30,090 nt of DNA, from positions 1 to 30,090 of the forward strand of contig JBASTM010000004.1 in assembly GCA_049274895.1 (NCBI GenBank). The letters run 5' to 3'. The first letter of the stretch is position 1. The number at the start of each line of letters is the position of its first letter. A program made the position numbers and the translations under genes. A model generated the notes under the pieces. The model saw nothing but the letters and a program-made list of their open reading frames with translations. It did not search any database and was not told where the DNA came from. The stretch is from JACQLN01 sp049274895 (GTDB taxonomy: Bacteria > Patescibacteriota > Minisyncoccia > JACQLN01). Positions 12,404 through 20,252 of the stretch are shown piece by piece.

Positions 12404-15130
12404 ATGAGTCCGGCTCCAGCTAGGGTTAAAAACCAACCTCCTGATCAAATCGCCTGGCACAGTTTGCCTTTGGGCGATGTTTTTGTGCGCCTTAATTCCA
12501 AAAGAGAAGGGCTCACGGCCGAGGCAGCCGAGCGACGGCTCAAACACTTTGGTCTCAATGAACTGATGCCGCCTCAAGCGCGGCCGCGCTGGAAAATTTT
12601 TTTGCGCCAGTTTTTTAACCCGTTGGTTTTAATACTGCTCGCTGCCGGAGCGCTCACGGTTTTTGTTAAATCGTATCTGGATGCGGCGGTGATTGGAGCC
12701 GCGGTGGTTTTGAATAGCTTGATTGGTTTTTTTCAGGAATCCAGCGCCGAAAAATCGTTAAGCCGCCTTAAAAAATTGGACGTCCAAAACGCCTTGGTGC
12801 GTCGGGGCGCAAGCTGGCGCACTGTGCCCGCGGCCCAAGTCGTACCCGGCGACATTGTGGCCTTAAGAGCCGGCGATAAAATTCCGGCCGAGGCCAGATT
12901 GATTCACAGCTTCGACCTTAAAACCAATGAGAGTATTTTAACGGGAGAATCAGCCGAGGTTTCAAAAACGGCGGCGGCGCTAAAGGCCGATGTTTCTATT
13001 TTTGAACATGTCAATATAGTTTTTAGCGGCACTCTGGTCACGGATGGTTACGGTGAAGCGGTAGTTTTTGGCACTGGAGAAAATTCCGAAATTGGCCGAG
13101 TGAGCCGCCTGCTTAAAAACCTCCCCGAGACTCCGACTCCTTTTGAGAAAAAGGTTAAAAAACTAGGCCGATTAATTGGACTCACGGTGCTTGCGGCCAG
13201 CGCCGCTATTTTGGTGTGGGGCGTGGTGCTGGGCCACCAGCTTGAAGAAATGTTTTTGGTGGCGGTGGCTATAGCCGTGGCGGCTATTCCCGAGAGCTTG
13301 CCGGTGGCCATAACCGTGATTTTGGTGATGGGTATGAAACGGGTGTTAAAAGAAAAGGGTTTGGTGAGGAATCTGGCCGCCGCGGAAAATTTAGGCGGCA
13401 CCAGCGTCATCTTAACCGATAAAACTGGAACCTTAACCCAAGGTGAAATGCAGGTGGCCAGAGTGCTTACGCCCGAACGGCGGGGCGGTATGCTGGAAAT
13501 GAACTCCACGGCGGCCTATGTTTCCAACCATATGCTGGTCTTGTCCTACGGCCTGTTGGTCTCGGAAGCAATTATTGAGAATCCGGCAGACGAGATTCAC
13601 AGCTGGGCCATCACCGGCCGGCCGGTGGATAGAGCCTTGGTGCTGGCGGCCACCCAGGCCGGTTTGGATTTTGAAAAGTTAAACCAAAAATTCAAAAAAA
13701 TAGGACAAATCACTTTTAACAGCGAACGCAAGTTCGCCGTGTCGTTTCGGGAAGACGAAAACAGGGAACGTTGGGCTATCGTGGCCGGCGCGCCGGAGGT
13801 GCTCTGGGGCGGCCTCAAAAAAATACAAATACTCAATCGCTACGAGAATGCTCTGGCCTTTGAACTGGCGGCGGTGAAAGAGGCGGTGGAAAGTTTGGCC
13901 CGAGGCGGGCTTAGGGTTATTGCGGTGGCCTCAAAAAAGATTGAACCCGGGGGTGTCTGGTCCAAAGATTTATCCGCCCACCAAATAAAGGCCATAATTT
14001 CTGATCTAAATTTAGTTGGCTTAATCGGGCTTAAAGATCCCGTCCGAGATGATGTTAAAGATTTTTTGGCTATGAGCCGCCGGGCCGGCATCCGTACGGT
14101 TATGGTTACGGGCGACCATATTCTTACCGCCAGAGCCGTGGCTAAAGAAGTTGGCCTAACGCCCAAAAATCGCCCCAGTGCCGAGGCTCTGGAGGGTAAG
14201 GATATTGAGTCTTTGGATATTAAAGAGTTGACTCACCGGGTCAGGAACGTAGACATTTTTGCCCGGGTCACACCGGCCCAGAAATTAAAAATAACCTCGG
14301 CCTGGCAGGCCCAAGGCGAGCTGGTAGCGGTGGTGGGCGATGGCGTCAACGACGCGCCGGCCTTAAAAAAAGCCGATGTAGGGGTGGCCTTGCATAGTGG
14401 CGTGGATTTAGCCAAGGCCGCTTCGGATTTGATACTTTTAGACAACAATTTTTCAGTTTTGGTTAAAGCTGTTCGCGAGGGCCGCGTTATTTTAGATAAC
14501 ATTAAAAAAGTTATTGCCTACTTATTAAGCACTAGTCTTACCGAAATCATTCTGGTGGCCCTCTCCTTATTTTTCGGCTGGCCGCTCGCCGTCAGCGCGG
14601 TTCAGATTTTGTGGGTCAATTTGGTTCAAGAGAGCTGGCCGGCGGTGGCTTTGGCTATGGATCCGGCTGAAAAAGAGGTAATGGATTCTCCGCCCCAAGA
14701 TCCTCGCCAACCGCTCTTGGATGGCTTCACTAGATTTTTGGTGGCGGCTATCGGCACGGCCAGCGCCGCAATTCTTTTTTTAATATTTGTTTTCTTTAAG
14801 TCTTCTTTTGATAGCGTGAGCTACGCTCAAAGCGTGGTTTTTGTGGGTTTGGGCGTGGAGGCCTTGCTGTTTACTTTTTCCATCAGGAGTTTGAGAAAAC
14901 CGATCTGGGCGATTTCTTTCTTGGAAAATAAACAATTGCTGGCCGCGGTAGCGGGGGGCTTCGCGCTTTTGGCCGCGGCGGTTTACTGGCCGCCCTTGCA
15001 GTTGCTGCTTAAAACCCAGCCGATTGGTTTTTGGGAGTGGACGGTTATTTTGGGCGCGGGGATTTTGAATATTTTACTGGTGGAAACGGCCAAGTGGTTT
15101 TTTGTAAGAAAAAATGCCAAGATCTTATAA
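12404..15130 (+). CDS. P2-type cation-transporting ATPase
   Basis: 908 residues from the ATG at 12404; a TTG two codons earlier is the only upstream alternative. Domain order: cation-ATPase N-terminal domain (WHSLPLGDVFVRL), M1-M2, actuator domain with TGES, M3-M4 with IPESLP, phosphorylation site D339-K-T-G-T-L-T, nucleotide-binding domain, hinge VGDGVNDAP, and six C-terminal membrane segments. It resembles SERCA/PMR1-type Ca2+ pumps, but at the M6 ion-binding site it reads N739-L-V-Q-E-S-W-P where SERCA has NLVTDGLP, so ion choice is uncertain. It is probably cotranscribed with rmuC, from which a 9-nt repeat separates it. Confidence 0.92.
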   Translation: MSPAPARVKNQPPDQIAWHSLPLGDVFVRLNSKREGLTAEAAERRLKHFGLNELMPPQARPRWKIFLRQFFNPLVLILLAAGALTVFVKSYLDAAVIGAAVVLNSLIGFFQESSAEKSLSRLKKLDVQNALVRRGASWRTVPAAQVVPGDIVALRAGDKIPAEARLIHSFDLKTNESILTGESAEVSKTAAALKADVSIFEHVNIVFSGTLVTDGYGEAVVFGTGENSEIGRVSRLLKNLPETPTPFEKKVKKLGRLIGLTVLAASAAILVWGVVLGHQLEEMFLVAVAIAVAAIPESLPVAITVILVMGMKRVLKEKGLVRNLAAAENLGGTSVILTDKTGTLTQGEMQVARVLTPERRGGMLEMNSTAAYVSNHMLVLSYGLLVSEAIIENPADEIHSWAITGRPVDRALVLAATQAGLDFEKLNQKFKKIGQITFNSERKFAVSFREDENRERWAIVAGAPEVLWGGLKKIQILNRYENALAFELAAVKEAVESLARGGLRVIAVASKKIEPGGVWSKDLSAHQIKAIISDLNLVGLIGLKDPVRDDVKDFLAMSRRAGIRTVMVTGDHILTARAVAKEVGLTPKNRPSAEALEGKDIESLDIKELTHRVRNVDIFARVTPAQKLKITSAWQAQGELVAVVGDGVNDAPALKKADVGVALHSGVDLAKAASDLILLDNNFSVLVKAVREGRVILDNIKKVIAYLLSTSLTEIILVALSLFFGWPLAVSAVQILWVNLVQESWPAVALAMDPAEKEVMDSPPQDPRQPLLDGFTRFLVAAIGTASAAILFLIFVFFKSSFDSVSYAQSVVFVGLGVEALLFTFSIRSLRKPIWAISFLENKQLLAAVAGGFALLAAAVYWPPLQLLLKTQPIGFWEWTVILGAGILNILLVETAKWFFVRKNAKIL

Positions 15131-15165
15131 AGACCTATAGGACCAATAGGACCTATAAGACCTAT
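15128..15165 (+). repeat. GACCTATAG-family repeat between the ATPase and rmuC (clearest copy)
   Basis: Four consecutive 9-nt units: GACCTATAG, GACCAATAG, GACCTATAA, GACCTATAT. It starts at the ATPase TAA stop and ends directly at the rmuC ATG. This is the best-preserved copy and defines the consensus. Confidence 0.85.
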
Positions 15166-16230
15166 ATGAATTTGGAATTCGTTGTTTTAATTGTTTTGGT
15201 GTTAGCCGGCTTTGCCGGCTTAGCTTGGTTTTTGTCCCAGCGCGTCAAACGCGCTGGGCCGTCGGATAATCAGCAAAACTTATTTTTGATGCTACAAAAC
15301 CAGATCGGCGATATTGCCAGAACACTGGATCAAAAACTGGGCGAATCGCACCGGGCTATGCAGACCCAGTTTGGCCAAACGGCGCAGATTGTCAGAGACG
15401 TAACCGAGCGCCTGACTAAATTGGATGAAACCAACAAACAGGTGGTTGATTTTGCCGATCAGTTAAAAAATCTGCAGGATATTTTGAAAAACCCCAAACA
15501 GCGGGGCGTCTTAGGCGAGTATTATCTGGAAACTCTTTTGAAAAATGTTCTGCCGCCGGGCAGTTACCAAATGCAGTATGCCTTTAAGGACGGCACCATC
15601 GTGGATGCCGCGGTTTTTGTTAAAGATAAAATAATTCCGGTGGATTCCAAGTTTTCGCTGGAAAACTATAACCGTTTGGTGGAGGAAAAAAACGAAGCCG
15701 AGCGCGCCCGGTTGGAAAAGGTCTTTGTCAATGATCTAAAACTGCGTATTCAGGAAACTGCCAAATATATCCAGCCGGCGCAAAGTACCATGGATTTTGC
15801 TTTTATGTTTATTCCGCACGAAGCCATTTATTACGATCTTTTGGTCAACAGAATCGGCGCTGTGCAAGACGAAGACACCGAAAATCTTATTCAGCGCGCC
15901 GCCAATAAATATAAAGTCATTATTGTTTCGCCCACCTCTTTTTTGGCCTATCTTCAAACCGTGATGCAGGGTTTGCGGGCTTTGCAGATAGAGGAATCGG
16001 CCAAAGAAATAATAAAAAGAGTGGAAGAATTAGCTAAGCATCTGGCCGGTTATGAATCTTATTTGGGCAAAATGGGCAATCATCTGGGCACTACCGTGAG
16101 TATGTATAATCAAGCCTACAAAGAGTTTGGTAAAATAGATAAAGACGTCTTAAAGATCACCGGAGAAAAAGTGGGCGCGGAGCCGATGGTTCTGGACGGA
16201 CCCGACAAAAATAAAGAAGAAGAGTATTAG
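15166..16230 (+). CDS. rmuC: RmuC-family protein (DNA recombination protein)
   Basis: 354 residues from the ATG at 15166 (MNLEFVVLIVLVLAGFAGLAWFL). An open in-frame extension to 15031 overlaps the ATPase gene and translates the 9-nt repeat (KTYRTNRTYKTY), so it is rejected. Layout: one N-terminal membrane helix, a coiled coil with QNQIGDIARTLDQKLGESHRAMQTQF, then the RmuC nuclease-like domain (RGVLGEYYLETLL, IVDAAVFVKDKIIPVDSKF, FMFIPHEAIYYDLL, IIVSPTSFLAYLQTV). RmuC limits inversions at short inverted repeats in E. coli by an unclear mechanism, which is suggestive in a genome this rich in inverted repeats. Confidence 0.9.
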   Translation: MNLEFVVLIVLVLAGFAGLAWFLSQRVKRAGPSDNQQNLFLMLQNQIGDIARTLDQKLGESHRAMQTQFGQTAQIVRDVTERLTKLDETNKQVVDFADQLKNLQDILKNPKQRGVLGEYYLETLLKNVLPPGSYQMQYAFKDGTIVDAAVFVKDKIIPVDSKFSLENYNRLVEEKNEAERARLEKVFVNDLKLRIQETAKYIQPAQSTMDFAFMFIPHEAIYYDLLVNRIGAVQDEDTENLIQRAANKYKVIIVSPTSFLAYLQTVMQGLRALQIEESAKEIIKRVEELAKHLAGYESYLGKMGNHLGTTVSMYNQAYKEFGKIDKDVLKITGEKVGAEPMVLDGPDKNKEEEY

Positions 16231-16252
16231 TTCTTTCAAAATTTTAATCTCC

Positions 16253-16259
16253 AGGAGGT
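16253..16259 (+). promoter_or_regulatory. Strong Shine-Dalgarno for the 26-aa microprotein
   Basis: AGGAGGT, 5 nt before the ATG at 16265. Strong Shine-Dalgarno sequences are rare in this window, and this one supports the small ORF. Confidence 0.7.
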
Positions 16260-16264
16260 TTTAT

Positions 16265-16345
16265 ATGGGCTGCAAAATCGTTTTAACCTTACTGATTGTG
16301 ACATGGGTAATTTTTATGGTCAAAGCGTTAGCTGTTCTATATTAG
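16265..16345 (+). CDS. 26-residue single-pass membrane microprotein
   Basis: ATG at 16265, TAG at 16343-16345. The peptide starts MGCKIVLTLLIVTWVIFMV and ends KALAVLY: one hydrophobic helix with a single Lys at each end. Support: a near-perfect Shine-Dalgarno 5 nt upstream, a strong terminator 1 nt downstream, and position 34 bp after rmuC. A Cys at position 3 is notable, but the sequence is too short for a standard lipobox. Not recognised; function unknown. Confidence 0.6.
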   Translation: MGCKIVLTLLIVTWVIFMVKALAVLY

Positions 16346-16346
16346 A

Positions 16347-16381
16347 CCCCTCCCGGCCCTGAATCGGGAGGGGCTTTTTTT
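16347..16381 (+). terminator. Rho-independent terminator after rmuC and the microprotein
   Basis: CCCCTCCCG (16347-16355) and CGGGAGGGG (16365-16373) form a perfect 9-bp stem with a 9-nt loop, then C and seven T. It ends the ATPase-rmuC-microprotein unit. Confidence 0.93.
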
Positions 16382-16434
16382 ATTTATTATGGTGTGTTAG
16401 CATCAAGTTGTTTATAAATCATCATTCCTCTTTT

Positions 16435-16752
16435 ATGCCGCAATTCGCTGTTATAAAATCCGGAGGCAAGCAGTATAAAGTAGCCGAAGGCGAGACGGTT
16501 AAGCTGGAGAAACTGGACGCTCCCGATGGCGGCGAGGTGTTTTTTGACGATGTTTTATTGGTTGCCAATGGGGCTGATTTGAAACTGGGCGAACCCAAAG
16601 TTGAAGGCGCCAAAGTCTTGGCTAAGGTGGTTAAAAACGGCCGGGCCAGAAAAGTGATCGTTTTTAAATACCGCGCCAAAAAGCGCCGCAAAAAGAAAGC
16701 CGGCCACCGCCAGCATTTTACCGAGGTTAAAATCGAAAAAATCTCCGCCTAA
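16435..16752 (+). CDS. rplU: 50S ribosomal protein L21
   Basis: 105 residues from the ATG at 16435 (MPQFAVIKSGGKQYKVAEGE), the standard L21 start; the in-frame extension to 16408 is not needed. The basic C-terminal block YRAKKRRKKKAGHRQHFTEVKI is diagnostic. L21 binds 23S rRNA and normally lies in a rplU-rpmA operon, but here the next gene is recR on the opposite strand, so rpmA (L27) is not adjacent. Its stop codon lies within the arm of a hairpin terminator built from the 9-nt repeat family. Confidence 0.96.
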   Translation: MPQFAVIKSGGKQYKVAEGETVKLEKLDAPDGGEVFFDDVLLVANGADLKLGEPKVEGAKVLAKVVKNGRARKVIVFKYRAKKRRKKKAGHRQHFTEVKIEKISA

Positions 16753-16796
16753 TAAGACCTATAGGACCAATAAGACTTATAGGTCTTATTTTTTTT
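16751..16796 (+). terminator. rplU terminator formed by the GACCTATAG repeat family
   Basis: AATAAGACCTATA (16751-16763) pairs perfectly with TATAGGTCTTATT (16778-16790), loop 14 nt, followed by a run of T. The loop holds two more units of the repeat (GGACCAATAAGACT). The convergent recR gene ends at 16795, inside the T-run. Confidence 0.88.
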
Positions 16797-17406
16797 ATCG
16801 CCTATGCTTTAATGCATTTATCAAGGTCTGGTCGTCGGCGTATTCTATCTCGCTGCCGGTGGAAAGGCCTTGGCCCAGGCGGGTTATTTTGGCGCCGGTG
16901 GGAGCCAAAAACTTTTCCAAATAAAGCGCCGTGGCCTGGCCTTCGGCGGTGGCATTTAGGGCCAAAATAACCTCGGCCGCCCCCTTGGGTTTCTGATCAA
17001 TCCTGTTTTTAAGCGCCAGCAAATTTAAGGAGTGATTTTCTTTGGTATCGGTCAGCGAGATCTGACCGCCCAGGATGTGGTACAAACCGTCGTAGCTGGC
17101 GGTTTTTTCTATGGTTAAAGCGTCATGGTCGTTAATAACCACGCAGATTTTATGTGTGTCTCTGTGGCTGTCGCGGCAGAACCGGCACAGTGAGAAAGAG
17201 TTGGCTTGGGGCCGGTCGAAAAGCATAAAACACTCTTTGCATTCGCCGATAACCGATTTTAAGTTGGCCACGTCTTCGGAGATATTTTTAAGCTCGCCGG
17301 CCGACATTTTGGTTAAACGCAGGGCGAATTTAACGGCCTGCCGCGGACCGATGCCGGGCAGTTTTTGGAAATGGGAAATAAGTTTTTGGATAGGGGTGGG
17401 AAACAA
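16795..17406 (-). CDS. recR: Recombination mediator protein RecR
   Basis: 203 residues, TTG start (FPTPIQKLISHFQKLPGIGPRQA is the normal RecR beginning). Helix-hairpin-helix LPGIGPRQA, zinc site C56-x2-C59 and C74-x2-C77, then a Toprim domain (VVINDHDALTIEK, EVILALNATAEGQATA) and the C-terminal GLSTGSEIEYADDQTL. RecR works with RecO/RecF to load RecA on gapped DNA. It is last in the minus-strand corA-cysS-dnaB-recR series, 55 bp after dnaB. Confidence 0.95.
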   Translation of the reverse strand: MFPTPIQKLISHFQKLPGIGPRQAVKFALRLTKMSAGELKNISEDVANLKSVIGECKECFMLFDRPQANSFSLCRFCRDSHRDTHKICVVINDHDALTIEKTASYDGLYHILGGQISLTDTKENHSLNLLALKNRIDQKPKGAAEVILALNATAEGQATALYLEKFLAPTGAKITRLGQGLSTGSEIEYADDQTLINALKHRR

Positions 17407-17416
17407 ATGAGCTTTT

Positions 17417-17464
17417 TAGCTTCATTAGCTTTTTAGAGAATTTCCTAACAAGCTAGTGAAGCTA
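17417..17464. repeat. Inverted repeat between recR and dnaB (TAGCTTCATTAGC family)
   Basis: TAGCTTCATTAGC (17417-17429) and GCTAGTGAAGCTA (17452-17464) pair with one G-T, and the right arm includes the dnaB stop. Units such as GCTTTTTAG and CTTCATTAG repeat with period 9. A related stretch lies upstream of corA (about 21155-21195). No T-run follows, so terminator function is doubtful. Confidence 0.6.
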
Positions 17465-18865
17465 TTCGGTGATGTGCTTGGCTAAACTTCTAAACGATAC
17501 TTGATCGGCGTTAAAGTATAAATCCACCCTGCCTATGGGGCCGTTGCGGTGTTTGGAAATAATAATTTCGGCGATGTTCTTTTTTTCGGTGTTGGGTTTT
17601 TCTCTGTCTTCGCGGTAAATAAACAGCACCACGTCGGCATCCTGCTCAATGGAGCCGGATTCTCTAAGGTCGGAAAGTTTGGGGATCTGGGGGCTTCTTG
17701 ATTCCACGGCCCGCGAAAGTTGGGACAGCGCCAAAACCGGCACGTTAAGTTCCCGGGCCAGATTTTTGAGCGAGCGTGAAATTTCGCTGATCTCCTGCAC
17801 CCGATTTTCCGAGCTGTTGTTGCGGCCTTCCATCAGTTGCAGATAATCAACCACTATCAAACCCAAACCGTGTTCGGCCTGCAGGCGGCGAGCCATGGTG
17901 CGCATTTGAAGGATGTTGGCCGAGGCGGCGTCGTCTATGAAAATAGGTGTTTCCGCCAAAACGCCCATCGCTTCCTGGATTCTGGAAAAATCGCTGTCCT
18001 CACCTTCCATGCTTAAGCGGCCGGTTCTTAGGCGCCACAAATCCACGCCGGCTTCCGAAGCCAACAGCCGATCCACCAGTTGTTCCTTGGACATCTCCAA
18101 AGAAAATATGCCCACTGGCGTTTTTTCCCTAATGGCCGCGTGGCGGGCGATGTCCAAAGCCAAAGATGTTTTGCCCAAAGAGGGCCGAGCGGCCAAAACC
18201 ACCAGGTCGGATTTTTGGAGTCCGCCCAAGTGATTGTCTAAATCGGCAAAGCCGGTAGCCAGGCCCCTTAAAGCGCCGCCGCCGCGGTGCAGCCGGTCTA
18301 TTCTTTCAAAAGCGTCTTCCAAAGCCAGTTTTATGGGCATAAAGTCCTGTTTGAGCGAGCGCTCGGCGATGGAAAATATCTTTTTTTCGGCCTCGTCCAG
18401 CACCAGTTCTATATCTTGATTCTCTTCAAAACCCAACCGGGCGATATCCTGCGAAGCCGCCAGAAGATCGCGCAATATTTTTTTGTGCCGGACTATTTTG
18501 GCGTAGTGGGCCACATTCGACGCGGTCGGCACGCTGTTGACCAAAGAGGCCAAGTACGAGGTGCCGCCGATAGCTTCCAATTCGCCGGTTTCTTTTAAGC
18601 GGTTGGACAAACTTAGCACATCCACCGGTTCTACTTTTTCGTAGAGGTGCAAAATGGCGGCAAAGACCAAGTGATGGGCGCGCTTGTAAAAGTCTTCGGG
18701 GCGCAAAATATCGGCCACTCGGATGATGGCGTTTTTATCCATCATCAAAGCGCCCAAAACCGATGCCTCGGCTTCCAGGGATTGGGGCGGCAGTTTGTCT
18801 ACGGAGACCCCGCTCTTTTCTGAAAAAGGTGAAGCGAGGTCGGTTGGGGTGATGGGGGAAAACAT
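17462..18865 (-). CDS. dnaB: Replicative DNA helicase DnaB
   Basis: 467 residues. N-terminal DnaB domain (PPQSLEAEASVLGALMMDKNAI; SLVNSVPTASNVAHYA), linker, and RecA-like domain with Walker A A226-R-P-S-L-G-K-T233, a VVDYLQLM Walker B, LSQLSRAVESR and DLRESGSIEQDADVVLFIYRE. The hexamer unwinds DNA at the fork using ATP. Length is typical and no intein is present. The gene starts 7 bp after cysS; the gap and preceding bases hold a short remnant of the 9-nt repeat (AATAAGACCTC). Confident call. Confidence 0.97.
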   Translation of the reverse strand: MFSPITPTDLASPFSEKSGVSVDKLPPQSLEAEASVLGALMMDKNAIIRVADILRPEDFYKRAHHLVFAAILHLYEKVEPVDVLSLSNRLKETGELEAIGGTSYLASLVNSVPTASNVAHYAKIVRHKKILRDLLAASQDIARLGFEENQDIELVLDEAEKKIFSIAERSLKQDFMPIKLALEDAFERIDRLHRGGGALRGLATGFADLDNHLGGLQKSDLVVLAARPSLGKTSLALDIARHAAIREKTPVGIFSLEMSKEQLVDRLLASEAGVDLWRLRTGRLSMEGEDSDFSRIQEAMGVLAETPIFIDDAASANILQMRTMARRLQAEHGLGLIVVDYLQLMEGRNNSSENRVQEISEISRSLKNLARELNVPVLALSQLSRAVESRSPQIPKLSDLRESGSIEQDADVVLFIYREDREKPNTEKKNIAEIIISKHRNGPIGRVDLYFNADQVSFRSLAKHITE

Positions 18866-18872
18866 AGAGGTC

Positions 18873-20252
18873 TTATTTTTTTGATATTCTGGGTCCGCTA
18901 GGCGTGTCGTCCACTTCCCAGCCGAGTCGGCTGATTTGGTCTCTTAACTCGTCGGCCTTGGCAAAATCCTTATTAGCTCGGGCTTTTTCTCTGGCGGCAG
19001 CCAAAACCATAACTTCGGCCGGCGGTTCCACTTTGCTCGCCAGCGGCAGTATCTTAAAAATATCGTTCAGCTCGTCTATAAAGTCAACGATATGCTGTGC
19101 ATCGTTCTTGGATAAGCTGTGGCTATCTATAAATTTGTTGGCTTCTGTTATCAGTTCGAATAAAGAGGCCAGGGCTTTGGGCGTGTTAAAATCGTCGGCT
19201 AGCTCGTGCCAAAAAGCGAGGGTAAACTCTGAAGCCGGAAAAGGGGCCGCTGTGGCGGTTACGGTTTTTAATCGTTCCCTAAAATCAACTAGTCTGTTTA
19301 GCGAGGCCTTGGCCATCTCTTTTGTCTTGTCCGAATAATCAAGAGGGCTGCGGTAGTGGCTCGTAAGAAAAATATAACGCAGCGCTCCGGGTGGATTATT
19401 TTTTAGAAAATCCCTGATGGTGATGAAATTGCCCAAAGATTTAGACATTTTTTCGCCGTTGACTTGAAGCAAACCGGTGTGCAGCCAGATTTGGGCCAGC
19501 GGTTTTAAGCCGGAGAGCGATTCCATTTGGGCGATCTCGGCTTCGTGGTGCGGAAAAATCAAATCCAAGCCGCCGCCGTGAAGGTGATAGCGCGTCCCGA
19601 AATGTTTTTCGGTGATGGCGGTGTCTTCAATATGCCAGCCGGGCCGGCCCCGGCCCCAGGGCGAACTCCAGCTTGGCTCATTGGGTTTTGAAGTTTTCCA
19701 TAAAGCGAAGTCGGCGAAAAACTTTTTGCCGGGTTCAACTTCCACCCGCACGCCTTCTTTTAGGTCGGCCAGTTTTTGGTGCGACAGCCGGCCGTATTCG
19801 GGAAACTTTCTGACGTCAAAATAAACACTGCCTTGAGCTTCATAAGCAAATCCTTTTTTAATCAGCCGTTCTGTTTGGGAGATTATCTCGGGAATATACT
19901 GGGTGGCCGGGGCGTAGGTATCCACACTATCCACTCCAATGGCCGCCATATCTTGGTGATAGGCCTCGGTCATCGTTAAAGCCAATTCCTGGGGAGCGCT
20001 GTTTTTTTCCCGGGCGCGTTGGATGATTCTATCGTCTATATCAGTGATGTTTTGGAGGTAGTTTATCTTAAAACCCAATCGGCGCATGAATTTTACCAGC
20101 GCGTCAAAAAAAATATAACTGCGAGCGTGCCCAATGTGGCTGTAATCGTAGACAGTGGGGCCGCAGACAAACAAATTAATCCCGCTGGCGTCGAGCGGGA
20201 CTTTAAGCTCTTCTTTCTTACCGGTGAGAGTATTGTATAACCTTAAAGCCAT
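18873..20252 (-). CDS. cysS: Cysteinyl-tRNA synthetase
   Basis: 459 residues. Class I synthetase with HIGH (H39-I-G-H42 in YSHIGHARSY) and KMSKS (268-272); FVCGPTVYDYSHIGH provides zinc ligand C30 and PHHEAEIAQ the His/Glu ligands. The fourth zinc ligand, Cys in E. coli (GWHIECSAM), is Asp here (GWHIEDTAI, D210). It charges tRNA-Cys in the cytoplasm. Its ATG overlaps the end of corA by 10 nt, implying translational coupling. Confidence 0.96.
   Translation of the reverse strand: MALRLYNTLTGKKEELKVPLDASGINLFVCGPTVYDYSHIGHARSYIFFDALVKFMRRLGFKINYLQNITDIDDRIIQRAREKNSAPQELALTMTEAYHQDMAAIGVDSVDTYAPATQYIPEIISQTERLIKKGFAYEAQGSVYFDVRKFPEYGRLSHQKLADLKEGVRVEVEPGKKFFADFALWKTSKPNEPSWSSPWGRGRPGWHIEDTAITEKHFGTRYHLHGGGLDLIFPHHEAEIAQMESLSGLKPLAQIWLHTGLLQVNGEKMSKSLGNFITIRDFLKNNPPGALRYIFLTSHYRSPLDYSDKTKEMAKASLNRLVDFRERLKTVTATAAPFPASEFTLAFWHELADDFNTPKALASLFELITEANKFIDSHSLSKNDAQHIVDFIDELNDIFKILPLASKVEPPAEVMVLAAAREKARANKDFAKADELRDQISRLGWEVDDTPSGPRISKK

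Noticed and set aside
13048..13509. Long antisense ORFs within the ATPase, ftsI, dnaK and dnaJ genes
   Set aside because: These are shadows of GC-rich coding frames; the sense proteins are full-length members of known families.
15128..15165. CRISPR-like array
   Set aside because: The units are contiguous 9-nt repeats without spacers, and there is no cas gene in the window.
15031..15165. Upstream in-frame extension of rmuC
   Set aside because: It overlaps the ATPase gene by 100 bp and translates the 9-nt repeat. The ATG at 15166 gives the usual membrane-anchored start.
17417..17464. Terminator of dnaB
   Set aside because: The inverted repeat is good, but no T-run follows in the minus direction and recR begins immediately after, consistent with read-through in one operon.
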